DNA from: Bradyrhizobium manausense
GTDB taxonomy: Bacteria > Pseudomonadota > Alphaproteobacteria > Rhizobiales > Xanthobacteraceae
Length of the DNA: 64,000 bases
Assembly (NCBI RefSeq): GCF_018130615.1
Contig: NZ_JAFCKB010000005.1
Coordinates: 186,001-250,000 of the forward strand
Direction: 5' to 3'
The translations under genes were made by a program, and so were the position numbers. Below the pieces are notes generated by a model that saw only the letters and a list, made by a program, of their open reading frames with translations, searched no databases and was not told the origin of the DNA. Of the stretch, positions 17,625-25,892 are shown one piece after another. Numbering within the stretch: position 1 is the stretch's first letter; the number at the start of each line of letters is the position of its first letter.

Positions 17625-18869
17625 TCAGTTGCTGAGCTTGATGAAGCTCGGGAACTTGATATCGACCTTGGCGACGTCCTTCGGCCAGACCGCGCTCTGC
17701 TTGCCGTCCTGCCATTGCAGCATCAGCCCGGTGATCAGGCCCTTGCCGTATTTGATCGAGTGCGTGAATGGATCGTCCTTGCCGTAGAACTGGACGCGGC
17801 CGATCGTGCCTTCCCAGTCGGTCTTCTCCAGCGCATCGACCAGCTTGTCGGCATCGGTCGAGCCGGCGCGCTTCACCGCATCGGCGATGTAATAGACCTC
17901 GTCATAAGCGGTGTAGCCGGCATAAGAGGGATAGTTGCCGAACTTCTTCCGGAAGTTTTCCGCGAACGGCACCGACTTCGGCGTCACCGCGACGCCGGGC
18001 CCGGAGACGCCCTGATAGAGCACGCCTTCGGCGGCCTGGTTGGTATCCTTGCCGAAGGTTTCGTTGGTGGCCTGCGAGGAGATGCCGAACATCGGGATCG
18101 GCACCTGCTGGTTCTTCCACTGCACCGTCGGTTGCACCCCCACATGCGAGATGCCGGTGATGATGACGTCCGGCTTGGCGCCCTCGATCTTGTTGAAGAT
18201 CGGGGTGAAGTCGGTGGTGTCAGGCGAGAAGCGGATGTGATCGAGCACCTTCAGCCCGATCTTGGGCAGGCATTCCTCGTAGCCGATGTCGAGCGGCTTG
18301 GTCCAGGCGGCGTCCTCGCTCATGATGACGGCCGACTTCATGTGAAGCTTGTCGACGAGAAGATCCTTGGCGCCGTCGCAGACCGAGAGCGCCAGCGCCG
18401 CCGAGGTCAGGTAGCCGTGGAAGGTGTATTTGTTCTTCTCGTAATCGGCGTGGACGCTCTTGCTGATTTCGTTGGAGGCCGCGCCCGGCGTCACGAACGG
18501 CGTCTTCAGCCGCGCGGCCCAGGGCTCCAGCGCCAGCACCACTTCGCTGATGTAGCTGGCGATGACCGCGTTGACCTTGTCCTCGTTCACCGCGCGCTGG
18601 AACGCGCGCACCGAGTCGGCGGAGGAGGAGTGGTTGTCGTAACCGATGATCTCGATCTTGCGGCCGTCGACGCCGCCGGCGGCGTTGATCTCGTCCGCGG
18701 CAAGCTGTGCTGCCTGCGGGATCGATGCGCCGGCAATCGCCTGCGCTTCCGCGATCACACCGATCCGAAGCGGATCGGCCGCTAATGCCGGGCTTGAGGC
18801 TGCCAACAATGCGCCCGTCGCGGCCATACCAAACGCACTTCGCAATGCACCAGAGAGTGCTTTATTCAT
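17625..18869 (-). CDS. branched-chain amino acid-type ABC substrate-binding protein (copy 2)
   Basis: 414 residues with a signal peptide (FGMAATGALLAASSPALA). DPLRIGVIAEAQAIAGASIPQAAQLAADEINA begins the mature LivJ/HAAT fold. GGGAGAG lies 7 bases before the ATG. It is the first gene of the operon receptor 2, LivH, LivM, LivGF, receptor 1. The two receptors are clear paralogues differing mostly in the second-lobe segment (residues 290-330), which suggests one transporter fed by two receptors with related but not identical ligands. Confidence 0.9.
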   Translation of the reverse strand: MNKALSGALRSAFGMAATGALLAASSPALAADPLRIGVIAEAQAIAGASIPQAAQLAADEINAAGGVDGRKIEIIGYDNHSSSADSVRAFQRAVNEDKVNAVIASYISEVVLALEPWAARLKTPFVTPGAASNEISKSVHADYEKNKYTFHGYLTSAALALSVCDGAKDLLVDKLHMKSAVIMSEDAAWTKPLDIGYEECLPKIGLKVLDHIRFSPDTTDFTPIFNKIEGAKPDVIITGISHVGVQPTVQWKNQQVPIPMFGISSQATNETFGKDTNQAAEGVLYQGVSGPGVAVTPKSVPFAENFRKKFGNYPSYAGYTAYDEVYYIADAVKRAGSTDADKLVDALEKTDWEGTIGRVQFYGKDDPFTHSIKYGKGLITGLMLQWQDGKQSAVWPKDVAKVDIKFPSFIKLSN

Positions 18870-19104
18870 ATTGTTCTCTCCCTTGAACCAAGCTTCTTTG
18901 AGCTATTGGGTCGGGACTATAACGGTGAGAGAATCCTCGGCAAGTAAAACTGTATTCAGGATTGTACGATGGGGACTAAAGTCTAGCGCTTGCGCAAAAT
19001 GAGTGCACAGTTGGATATTCCAGCAAATCAGGCATGCAGATTTCGTCTACGGGCATGCAGACAGGTTGAAGGCACATGACGGTGGCCCAACGAGTCGCGA
19101 TCAG

Positions 19105-20223
19105 CTAGCTCGAATAGCCGCGTTCCAGGGCATGCCGCTGCTGATATCGATCCAGCGCCAGATGGACGAGGCGCGTCAGCAGCTCTCCATATGGTACGCC
19201 CGAGGCTTCCATCATCTTCGGATACATGCTGATCGACGTGAAGCCGGGCAGGGTGTTGATCTCGTTGAAGCAGAATTCGCCGGTTTGCCGGTCGAGGAAG
19301 AAATCGACGCGTGCGAGGTCGCTGCATTCGAGCGCCGCGAAGACCTGCAACGCGAGCGCGCGCACGCGCGCCATCTGGGCCGCATCGAGCTTCGCCGGGA
19401 GATCGACGCGGGCGCCGTCGGGATCGAGATATTTGGCCTCGTAGGAATAGAACTCGTGATGGGCGTTGGGATTGAGCTCGCTGGCGACGCTCGCAAACAG
19501 CGTCTCGCCCTCGAGCACGGCGACCTCGATCTCGCGGGCGTCGATGCCCTGTTCGACCAGCACCTTGAGATCGTAGCGAAACGCATCGTCGAGCGCGGGA
19601 CCGAGCGCATCCCATGTCTTGACCTTGTGAATGCCGACACTGGAGCCCATGTTGCACGGCTTGACGAACACCGGGAGGCTCAGCCCCTCGATCACCTTCG
19701 CAAGAGACGCGGCCCGATCGGCGACGAAAGCCTTGCGGGTGAGCACGCGATAGGGCGCGACCGGCACGCCGGCGAATTCAGCGAGCCGCTTGGCGACGTC
19801 CTTGTCCATGCTGACGGCAGAGGCAAGAACGCCCGACCCGACATAGGCAACGTCGGCGAGCTCCAAAAGGCCCTGCACGGTGCCGTCTTCACACAAGGGT
19901 CCGTGCATGACCGGAAAGACGACGTCGATCGCGATCGGGGCCGTTGCGTTGCCGGAGATCGGGATGAGGACCCCGCGTCCATCGGCACCTCGGGCGAGCC
20001 GCATCTCGGGCGCATCGGGCAGGATCGGCAAGGATGTCTGCGCCTGGTCGATCGTCGCAAGATCGTTCCACTGCCACCGGCCGGTCTTGTCGATGGAGAC
20101 CGGGATCATCTCGAAGCGCGCACGGTCGAGATGCCTGAGCACGGAGGCGGCCGATTTCAGCGAGACCTCATGCTCACCGGACCTGCCGCCATAGAGAACC
20201 ACGACGCGAATTTTCTCTGCCAT
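19105..20223 (-). CDS. ddl: D-alanine--D-alanine ligase family protein
   Basis: 372 residues, ATP-grasp fold. The N-terminus VVVLYGGRSGEHEVSLKSA is the Ddl signature, with the conserved Glu in EHEVS. The ATP-grasp middle contains LPVFVKPCNMGSSVGIHKV and VLVEQGIDAREIEVAVL, and the end has the metal-binding DFFLDRQTGEFCFNEINTLPGFT. It would join two D-Ala for peptidoglycan precursor synthesis in the cytoplasm. It is the A-type longer form (the 340-370 class). Bradyrhizobium-type genomes usually carry another ddl in the mur/fts cluster, so this could be a second copy with a different specificity. It lies last in a minus-strand cluster with kdsB and a GNAT gene. Confidence 0.88.
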   Translation of the reverse strand: MAEKIRVVVLYGGRSGEHEVSLKSAASVLRHLDRARFEMIPVSIDKTGRWQWNDLATIDQAQTSLPILPDAPEMRLARGADGRGVLIPISGNATAPIAIDVVFPVMHGPLCEDGTVQGLLELADVAYVGSGVLASAVSMDKDVAKRLAEFAGVPVAPYRVLTRKAFVADRAASLAKVIEGLSLPVFVKPCNMGSSVGIHKVKTWDALGPALDDAFRYDLKVLVEQGIDAREIEVAVLEGETLFASVASELNPNAHHEFYSYEAKYLDPDGARVDLPAKLDAAQMARVRALALQVFAALECSDLARVDFFLDRQTGEFCFNEINTLPGFTSISMYPKMMEASGVPYGELLTRLVHLALDRYQQRHALERGYSS

Positions 20224-20318
20224 GGCTCAATTATCACGCGCTCCGTCCGGAAGTCACGTCTTGCCTGCGGAGAGGAGGGCGTGTGCGCATGAATGCGTCG
20301 GCGGCCGCTGAGAGGCCC

Positions 20319-20834
20319 TCAGCCTCGTTCAATCATCCAGCGGTTGACGGCCTGGTGAAAGTTGAGGGGGCCGGGAACGGTCATGTGCGTCTTGACGTAT
20401 TTGAAGCCCGCCCTTTGGAGCGTGCGGTTCGGAGCCACGTTGAACGCGTTGGGCTCGCAGAAGAGTTGCTTCAGTTTGAGGGCCTGGAAATAGAGCTCGA
20501 CGGTCTGTCTGACGCACTCTGCGCCGATCCCCTGCTTGCGTTGTGAGGCATCGGTGATGTGAAGGTGCATGTTCGCCTGCTGGCGAATGCGGATCTTGTC
20601 GGCAGTCGAGAACCCCAGGAACCTGTCTTCGTAAAGCCAACTTACCAAAAGGCTGCTCCTCTGCTCGACGGGCTGGTCGAACATCTGCTCATAGAGCCGC
20701 TGCCATTGCGATGCCGGCGGCAATCGCGACGGATCGACCCCGAGCATTTCCAAATGCTCTGGTGTCGCTGCGTGGAAATATTCGATGATCTCCGCAGTTT
20801 CCTGCAAATTCATCAGGCGAACGGTGACGGTCAT
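20319..20834 (-). CDS. GNAT family N-acetyltransferase
   Basis: 171 residues. The RimJ/RimL-type GNAT layout is seen in QANMHLHITDASQRKQGIGAECVRQTVELYF, which holds the acetyl-CoA pyrophosphate loop (R/QxxGxG/A as RKQGIGAE), and LFCEPNAFNVAPNRTLQRAGFKYVKT, the typical Asn-Pxx-NxAsNRxLxKxGF acyl-acceptor helix. The ATG at 20834 shares an ATGA with the original (pre-frameshift) stop of the kdsB-like gene, so the pair was translationally coupled. The substrate is unknown; the context suggests a sugar nucleotide or surface component. Confidence 0.82.
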   Translation of the reverse strand: MTVTVRLMNLQETAEIIEYFHAATPEHLEMLGVDPSRLPPASQWQRLYEQMFDQPVEQRSSLLVSWLYEDRFLGFSTADKIRIRQQANMHLHITDASQRKQGIGAECVRQTVELYFQALKLKQLFCEPNAFNVAPNRTLQRAGFKYVKTHMTVPGPLNFHQAVNRWMIERG

Positions 20835-21573
20835 TTGGTTGTCCTTGCCCTGGCTGCCAAAAGCTCTCGGGCGCGCTCAGCGTATCCACGCCGAGCGGCT
20901 CCGTCTGGATCACCTTGGCGTCCATCCGCATGCCATGCTCGATCGCCCGGAGCTGCTCGAGACTCTCCCGCTGCTCGAGGATGCCACGCGGCAGGCTGAC
21001 ATATTTCGCCAACGCCTCGCGCCGATAGGTGTACATGCCGACGTGATGATAGTGCTTGCCGGCCCCGGAGGGGATTACGGCCCGGCTGAAATAGACCGCG
21101 CGACCGATCGTCTCTCCCGGCTGGATTGCAAGGGCGATCTTCACGACGCTCGGCGCCTGAAGCTCGATGGGATCCTCGATCTCGGTGGCGAGCGTGGCGA
21201 TTGAACAATCGGTATGCCGGGACAACGGCTCCATGGTCGCCCGTATCGTCGTTGGATCAATGGTCGGCAGGTCGCCCTGAAGGACGACGGCGACATCGTA
21301 GGCCGCGTCCGCGTCGATCAGCTGCAGGGCAGCGTGTGCACGATCCGATCCGGTCGGGAGCGTCGGGTCAGTCAGGACCGCCCGGCCCCCCAGATCGCCG
21401 ATGACATCCACGATGGCTTGATCGCCACAGGCGACGACGACGGGGCCGATATCGGCCTCGAGGCCTCTTCGCCAGACGTGGACGATCATGGGCTGACCGT
21501 TGATATCCGTCAGCGCCTTGCCTGGGAGCCTGGTTGAACCAAGCCGGGTGGGTATGATCACGATCGGACGCAT
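20831..21573 (-). pseudogene. kdsB: kdsB-like 3-deoxy-D-manno-octulosonate cytidylyltransferase, frameshifted at the C-terminus
   Basis: The ATG at 21573 begins RPIVIIPTRLGSTRLPGKAL, the CMP-Kdo synthetase signature, and the frame reads as KdsB through VIQTEPLGVDTLS near residue 230 (also VVLQGDLPTIDP and VGMYTYRREAL). Then the reading shifts: the current frame runs on to 20689 through unrelated sequence, while the next frame reads ERARELLAARARTTK and stops at 20831-20833. E. coli KdsB ends VDTPEDLERV..., so the shifted frame is the true tail. The intended length, about 247 residues, equals the family length. A deletion of about 10 bases or a sequencing error explains it. The enzyme normally activates Kdo for lipopolysaccharide; whether this copy is active is doubtful. 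Confidence 0.75.
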
Positions 21574-21668
21574 CGAAACTCTCGCTTTCTGAACGGGCAA
21601 ATTAGCACACAAGTCTGAGGCGCCGGCGGGGGGCGCTGGCGCCTCGTCGCAATTCAGCTCCCGCCTGC

Positions 21669-21779
21669 TCAGCCAGGTCCCGCGCCGGTCGGGACGACGT
21701 AGACCTCGACCCTAAGACGGCGGAGGAAGTGAGCGGTGCAGACTCCGATCACGCCGCCGCCGCAGATCACAACGCGCAT
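21669..21779 (-). pseudogene. N-terminal remnant of a DadA/DAO-type FAD-dependent oxidoreductase
   Basis: A 36-codon frame from the ATG at 21779 reads MRVVICGGGVIGVCTAHFLR followed by RLRVEVYVVPTG and then stops. GGGVIG is the FAD-binding GxGxxG, and the next 25 residues match the first strand-helix-strand of D-amino-acid oxidase-like flavoproteins. Such proteins are 370-430 residues long, so this is only the beginning. The following DNA shows no continuation in any frame. It is too short to be functional. Confidence 0.6.
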
Positions 21780-22065
21780 GGCTTATCCCTGACTCGGCCC
21801 GGTCGTCTCGCAATCGTTCGGAAACAGCCTAGTTCGTATAGCCCCGTTTCAGGGAATTGGTACTGCCTGCCGGGGCCGATCCAGCACTGTGTCGTGTTTC
21901 AGAATGTTTCACGCGGGCGTCACAACCCCTCGGTACGTTCACCGCGGCAATTTGGAGCCACGGGCGGGCTTCTTCTCATTTTCGTGAACCGGTTCGGCGC
22001 AGGACAACTCGCGTTGCTGCCTGCGGTGAGCCGTCTTTTGTCCAAAGCTGTTCTGGGGAGCGACC

Positions 22066-23229
22066 ATGACGGGACTTGGTGAAGGGAAGTTGGAAGGCGT
22101 CTACGGCAAGCGGCACTGGACAGGCTTCGTGCTTGCCGCCTGCATCGCTATTTGTTCGATCGTCAGTGCGCATGCCGACGATGACGACCGCGACAGGGGA
22201 GGCGAGAGCCGGGCTTACGCCATCGGGCTCTGGGGTGATTTGCCGTATTCCGACCTGCAGGCGCAGCTCGGCGTGCCGAACCTGATCGCCGACATGAACG
22301 ACCAGAAGCTTGCCTTCACGGTTCATGATGGCGACTTGAAGGCCGGCAGCGGTACGCCTGGATCGGTGACGCCGACCACGTGCAGCGATGCGCTGTACCA
22401 GCAGGGACTCGGATATTTCAATGCGCTGAAATCGGCTGCTATGGTTACCCCCGGCGACAACGACTGGACCGACTGCGATCGGCCGGCGAACGGCTCGTTC
22501 TCCTCGCGCGAAAGGCTCGACTACGAGCGGAAGATCTTTTTCAGCACCGATTTCTCGCTTGGCCAGCGGCCCATCAAGCAGCAGGTGCAGCACGACAAGC
22601 TGTGTCTCGATCACAACAACCAGTTGACCGGTTGCGTCGAGAATCGCCGCTGGATCATGAAGGGCGTGGTTTACGCCACGCTCAATATCCAGGGATCCTG
22701 CAACAATCGTTGCGATACGTTACCCGACGACGCCGAATGGGCCGCGCGCAACAGCGCCAACATCCTCTGGATGCAGCAGACCTTTGACGTGGCGAGAACG
22801 TACCGCGCCGCAGCTGTCATGTTCATCTCGCAGGCGGACCCGGGCTGGGATCAGTCGGACGGAACCCGCGCGCCGTTGCGTGACCCGAAGACGCTAGCGG
22901 AAACCGATGCGAATCCCGACGGTTTCCAAGCCTTCCTGGTTGCGTTGCGCGATGAAGTGGTCGCTTTCGGTCGGCCCGTCGCCTATGTTCACGGCGACTC
23001 CCACTATTTCCGGATCGACCGGCCATTCCTCGATGCAAAAGGCCGGCGGCTCGAAAACTTTGTCCGTGTCGAGACGTTCGGCGATCATCAGGAAAACGGC
23101 AACAACGACGTGCATTGGCTGAAGGTGCTCGTGGACGACCGCAGCCGCGAGGTGTTCGCGTTTCAGCCGCAGATCGTGCCTGCCAACCGGACTGCCGTGC
23201 CGGCGCCTCCGAAGCGCGGCGACAACTGA
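22066..23229 (+). CDS. secreted calcineurin-like metallophosphoesterase family protein
   Basis: 387 residues with an N-terminal hydrophobic signal (FVLAACIAICSIVSAHA). The mature protein shows a calcineurin-like metal-site pattern: LWGDLPYSD, AFTVHDGDLKAG, MVTPGDNDWTDC and AYVHGDSHYF correspond to the D-x-H, GDxx, GD/GNxxE-like and GHxH-like blocks, though several are modified, GDND instead of GNHD and HGDSH instead of GHTH. It is probably periplasmic or secreted. A short D/R-rich segment (DDDDRDRGGESR) follows the signal. The gene is flanked by a terminator and a convergent gene. The substrate is unknown. Confidence 0.7.
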   Translation: MTGLGEGKLEGVYGKRHWTGFVLAACIAICSIVSAHADDDDRDRGGESRAYAIGLWGDLPYSDLQAQLGVPNLIADMNDQKLAFTVHDGDLKAGSGTPGSVTPTTCSDALYQQGLGYFNALKSAAMVTPGDNDWTDCDRPANGSFSSRERLDYERKIFFSTDFSLGQRPIKQQVQHDKLCLDHNNQLTGCVENRRWIMKGVVYATLNIQGSCNNRCDTLPDDAEWAARNSANILWMQQTFDVARTYRAAAVMFISQADPGWDQSDGTRAPLRDPKTLAETDANPDGFQAFLVALRDEVVAFGRPVAYVHGDSHYFRIDRPFLDAKGRRLENFVRVETFGDHQENGNNDVHWLKVLVDDRSREVFAFQPQIVPANRTAVPAPPKRGDN

Positions 23230-23291
23230 CAGGCGGTGCCGGCCCCCGGCCACGGCTTCAGCCGGGATCGGCCCAGTCGTCAGTGAGATCC

Positions 23292-23321
23292 GGTGCCGGC
23301 GGATTGCGCCGGCACCATTTT
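23292..23321 (+). terminator. intrinsic terminator after the phosphoesterase gene
   Basis: GGTGCCGGCG, loop GATTG, CGCCGGCACC, then ATTTT: a perfect 10-bp stem with a short T-run, 63 bases after the stop codon. It lies between two convergent genes. Confidence 0.7.
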
Positions 23322-23337
23322 GTGAAGCTGGGCTCTC

Positions 23338-24561
23338 TCACCCCGGTCCCGCGCCTTGCGTCGCCGTGAAGACGGCGTAGAGCGATTGGCTCGCCGCCAT
23401 GAACAGGCGGTTGCGCTTGGGCCCGCCGAAGCAGATGTTGCCGCAGACTTCGGGCAGGCGAATGCGGCCGAGCAATTTGCCCTCCGGCGACCACACCGTT
23501 ACCCCGTTATAGCCGACCGCGCGCCCCGCATTGCTGGAGGCCCAGACATTGCCGTTGACGTCGCAGCGCACGCCGTCCGGACCGCATTTGATGCCGTCGA
23601 TCACGCAATCGGAGAAGCTTTTCTGGTTGGACAGCTTGTTGTCGCTGCCGACATCGAACACGAAAATCTCGCCTTTGCCGCCGGGGCCGGTGTCGCCCGG
23701 TCCCTTGCCGGTCGAGACGACATAGAGCTTCTTGAAGTCGGGCGAGAAGCACAGCCCGTTGGGATCGGGCACCTGCTCCTCGGTGACGACGAGATCGACG
23801 CGACCGGAAGCGTCGATACGATAGCAATTGGTCGGCAGCTCGCGCTTGCCCGGTGTGAAGCCGGCGGGTTGTCCGATCCGCGGATTGAGCTTGCCGCCGG
23901 AATTACTCGGACCACCCGCTGCATCGGGCTCGCCTTCGTACAGCTGGCCGCCATAGGGCGGATCGGTGAACCAGTAGCTGCCGTCGGGATGCGCGACGAC
24001 GTCGTTCGGCGAGTTCAGCTTCTTGCCGTTGTAGTTGTCGCATAGCACGGTGGCGGTGCCGTCATGCTCGTAGCGCGTCACCCGCCGGGTCAGATGCTCG
24101 CAGGAGAGCTGGCGGCCCTGGAAGTCGAACGAGTTACCGTTGGAATTGTTGGAGGGCATGCGGAAGACGCTGACGCGGCCGTCATCCTCGCTCCAGCGCA
24201 TCTGCCGGTTGTTGGGAATGTCGCTCCACAACAGATACCGCCCCTGTGCGCTCCACGCCGGGCCTTCAGCCCAGAGCACGCCGGTGTAGAGCCGCTTGAT
24301 CGCAGTGTTGGGCTGCGCCAGATCGTTGAAGGAGGGATCGACCGCGATGATGTCGGGGTCCCAGAAATAGGTGGTCGGCGCGCCGTGCGGACCGAAGTCG
24401 CGTGGTGGTGTGGTGATCGTCGTCGGTGGGGCGGCGGGACTGGTCTGGGCCAGCGCAGCGCCCGTTCCGGCCATCGTGGCCGCGGCGCCGAGCGCAAGCC
24501 CCTGCACCAGCGTTCGTCGTGAAAGCGCAACATCCTGCTCACGCTGCTGTTGGCGTGTCAT
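23338..24561 (-). CDS. exported SMP-30/gluconolactonase family protein, Tat signal
   Basis: 407 residues. The N-terminus has ALSRRTLVQGLALGAAATM, a twin-arginine signal, so the folded protein is exported to the periplasm. The rest is an SMP-30/gluconolactonase beta-propeller: VLWAEGPAWSAQGRYLLWSDI with the metal-site Glu, KLNSPNDVVAHPDG, and NGLCFSPDFKKLYVVSTG. GGGAGG lies 6 bases before the ATG. It is about 100 residues longer than the cytoplasmic paralogue ending at 11894, due to the signal and loops rich in Gly/Pro. Probably a lactone hydrolase; the substrate is not known. Confidence 0.88.
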   Translation of the reverse strand: MTRQQQREQDVALSRRTLVQGLALGAAATMAGTGAALAQTSPAAPPTTITTPPRDFGPHGAPTTYFWDPDIIAVDPSFNDLAQPNTAIKRLYTGVLWAEGPAWSAQGRYLLWSDIPNNRQMRWSEDDGRVSVFRMPSNNSNGNSFDFQGRQLSCEHLTRRVTRYEHDGTATVLCDNYNGKKLNSPNDVVAHPDGSYWFTDPPYGGQLYEGEPDAAGGPSNSGGKLNPRIGQPAGFTPGKRELPTNCYRIDASGRVDLVVTEEQVPDPNGLCFSPDFKKLYVVSTGKGPGDTGPGGKGEIFVFDVGSDNKLSNQKSFSDCVIDGIKCGPDGVRCDVNGNVWASSNAGRAVGYNGVTVWSPEGKLLGRIRLPEVCGNICFGGPKRNRLFMAASQSLYAVFTATQGAGPG

Positions 24562-24883
24562 TGGTGTCCTCCCAGGTCATGTTCGGCTGGCCGGTTGATC
24601 CGGCCGAGCGGTGCAAGGTTAGTCCGGTCCGCGTCCGGTTGCGAGCGCTACAGTTGCAGCCTCTCCGCGCGAAATCCTTGATGTCGCCAAATTCGTGCTG
24701 CGCTGTGGATGGTCGCGGAAGATGATGCCGAAGCATTGCGCATGATCGTGCCGCTCTGCATGAAAGCGACAATTCATCTCGCCCGGCGTTGTGAATCGAA
24801 ACTGACTTCGAGGCCTGTCAAGTCTTGACCTCGCCCGTCATGCTGGCAGAAACATTTGCGGGGGCCAAACGCCGGAGTTCCGC

Positions 24884-25156
24884 GTGATACAAGGTGTCGT
24901 CGTACTGGTCATATTGCTCGGGATCGCATTTGCGGCCGGCTATCTCACGCGTGACCAAGTGTCCCGAAAGAAGCGGCACCAGGCGCGCCGCTGGCGCGAC
25001 TATGTGGAACCCGACTGGCTCCAGACGCGCCCGCCCGCCAACACCAACGAGGTGACGGCCACCAACCGGATGGCGCGGCCGACTGTGGTCAACGGCGAGC
25101 TCGGCCAGATGCTGGATCGCTGGGAGACCAGGGCGCGCGCCCGGCGGACGGGGTAG
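24884..25156 (+). CDS. small single-pass membrane protein, hypothetical
   Basis: 90 residues from a GTG start. One hydrophobic helix (VVVLVILLGIAFAAGYL, residues 4-21) is followed by a strongly basic region (SRKKRHQARRWRDY) and a soluble tail ending LGQMLDRWETRARARR. It looks like an inner-membrane anchored protein with a cytoplasmic tail. I recognise no domain. Confidence 0.55.
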   Translation: MIQGVVVLVILLGIAFAAGYLTRDQVSRKKRHQARRWRDYVEPDWLQTRPPANTNEVTATNRMARPTVVNGELGQMLDRWETRARARRTG

Positions 25157-25687
25157 GGCACATCACCTCGACTCTCATAGCCCGGATGAGGCCATCGGGG
25201 CCCCAAGACTATAAGAGCTGCCGCCGCCCGGCCGTGCAAAACACGATGGTTGGGTCAATCAATGGGTGTCAAAATATTCCGTTTTATCGAAATTCTGATT
25301 TATCGCATGTGTTGTCCTTCCTGATCCGCGAAAAGGGGCCGATCGTACGTCGTCGCGAGCCGCCGATCGGGCTGCGGTGGACGCTGGGCAGCGTCGTCGC
25401 GGATGTGAGTGGCAGGGCGGGCAGTGGATTGAGCCGAGTCCCGTGATCAGCTTGCATGCCGCGTTGTGCGAACGGTGCCTTGTCCAGCAAGGCCCCCTGG
25501 GGCGAAGCAGGATCTGCCTGCGTACGCGAAACCGTGTGGTCTTGGTCCGGCGCCTAGGTCAGCTTCCCTGACCATCTTTTGGCGTTGCAGCTGCTGCCAT
25601 TTCTCGTCTAGAACGACGCACCGAGCCTTCCGGCAACCAACCGTCAACGGTTTTGCCTGAGAATTTGGGGCTCAAAAGGGTCTGGCA
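25157..25687. repeat. gene-poor region holding a degraded bradyrhizobial repeat
   Basis: No gene is supported in these 530 bases. The stretch from about 25250 to 25445 contains GGGTCAATCAATGGGTGTCA, AAATATTCCG, GAAATTCTGATTTATCGCAT and then GCGGTGGACGCTGGGCAGCG. From memory this matches, with substitutions and deletions, a multi-copy non-coding or degenerate element seen in many Bradyrhizobium, Afipia and Rhodopseudomonas genomes. The remainder shows nothing clear until the leuA leader. Confidence 0.45.
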
Positions 25688-25807
25688 ATGCTGATTCGCG
25701 GCCAAATTGATGGGATTTCGGGGGAGGTGGCTCTGGCCGCCGCCACGATCCCGGCCGCGCTGCTGCCCACCCTCCTTCTTGGCGGGCTTCTTCTTACTTG
25801 CCCCTGA
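25688..25807 (+). CDS. leucine-rich leader peptide upstream of leuA
   Basis: A 39-codon frame starting at the ATG at 25688 and stopping at TGA 25805-25807. Its last 15 residues are LLPTLLLGGLLLTCP: eight Leu codons in three clusters (CTG CTG, CTC CTT CTT, CTT CTT CTT). CTCAAAAGGG lies about 10 bases upstream as a ribosome site. The frame ends 108 bases before leuA. A Leu-rich short peptide placed there is the classic design of a leucine attenuator leader; ribosome stalling at Leu codons when charged tRNA-Leu is scarce would change folding of the RNA that follows. Confidence 0.75.
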   Translation: MLIRGQIDGISGEVALAAATIPAALLPTLLLGGLLLTCP

Positions 25808-25892
25808 GGGCCGGCTGGGCGCTGTGCGCCTGGGCACTCAGGGGTTGGTCGAGATCACCAGACACCTCAAGCGCCCAGCAGACTGACGGCGC
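25801..25892 (+). promoter_or_regulatory. leuA leader RNA with alternative hairpins
   Basis: CCCCTGAG (25801-25808), spanning the leader stop codon, can pair with CTCAGGGG (25837-25844). Within that loop, GCTGGGCGCT (25814-25823) can instead pair perfectly with AGCGCCCAGC (25870-25879). The latter arm could also pair in GCGCC (25871-25875) with GGCGC (25888-25892). Mutually exclusive stems beside a Leu-rich peptide are the mark of attenuation. There is no clear T-tract, so the control may be of translation or factor-dependent termination rather than intrinsic termination. Confidence 0.6.

Noticed and set aside
19003-20292. 429-codon plus-strand frame opposite ddl
   Set aside because: The opposite strand has a complete ATP-grasp enzyme; this frame shows no domain and no start signal.
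25559-25837. 92-codon minus-strand frame opposite the leuA leader
   Set aside because: Its Lys/Gly-rich sequence is the complement of the Leu codons of the leader; no ribosome site.
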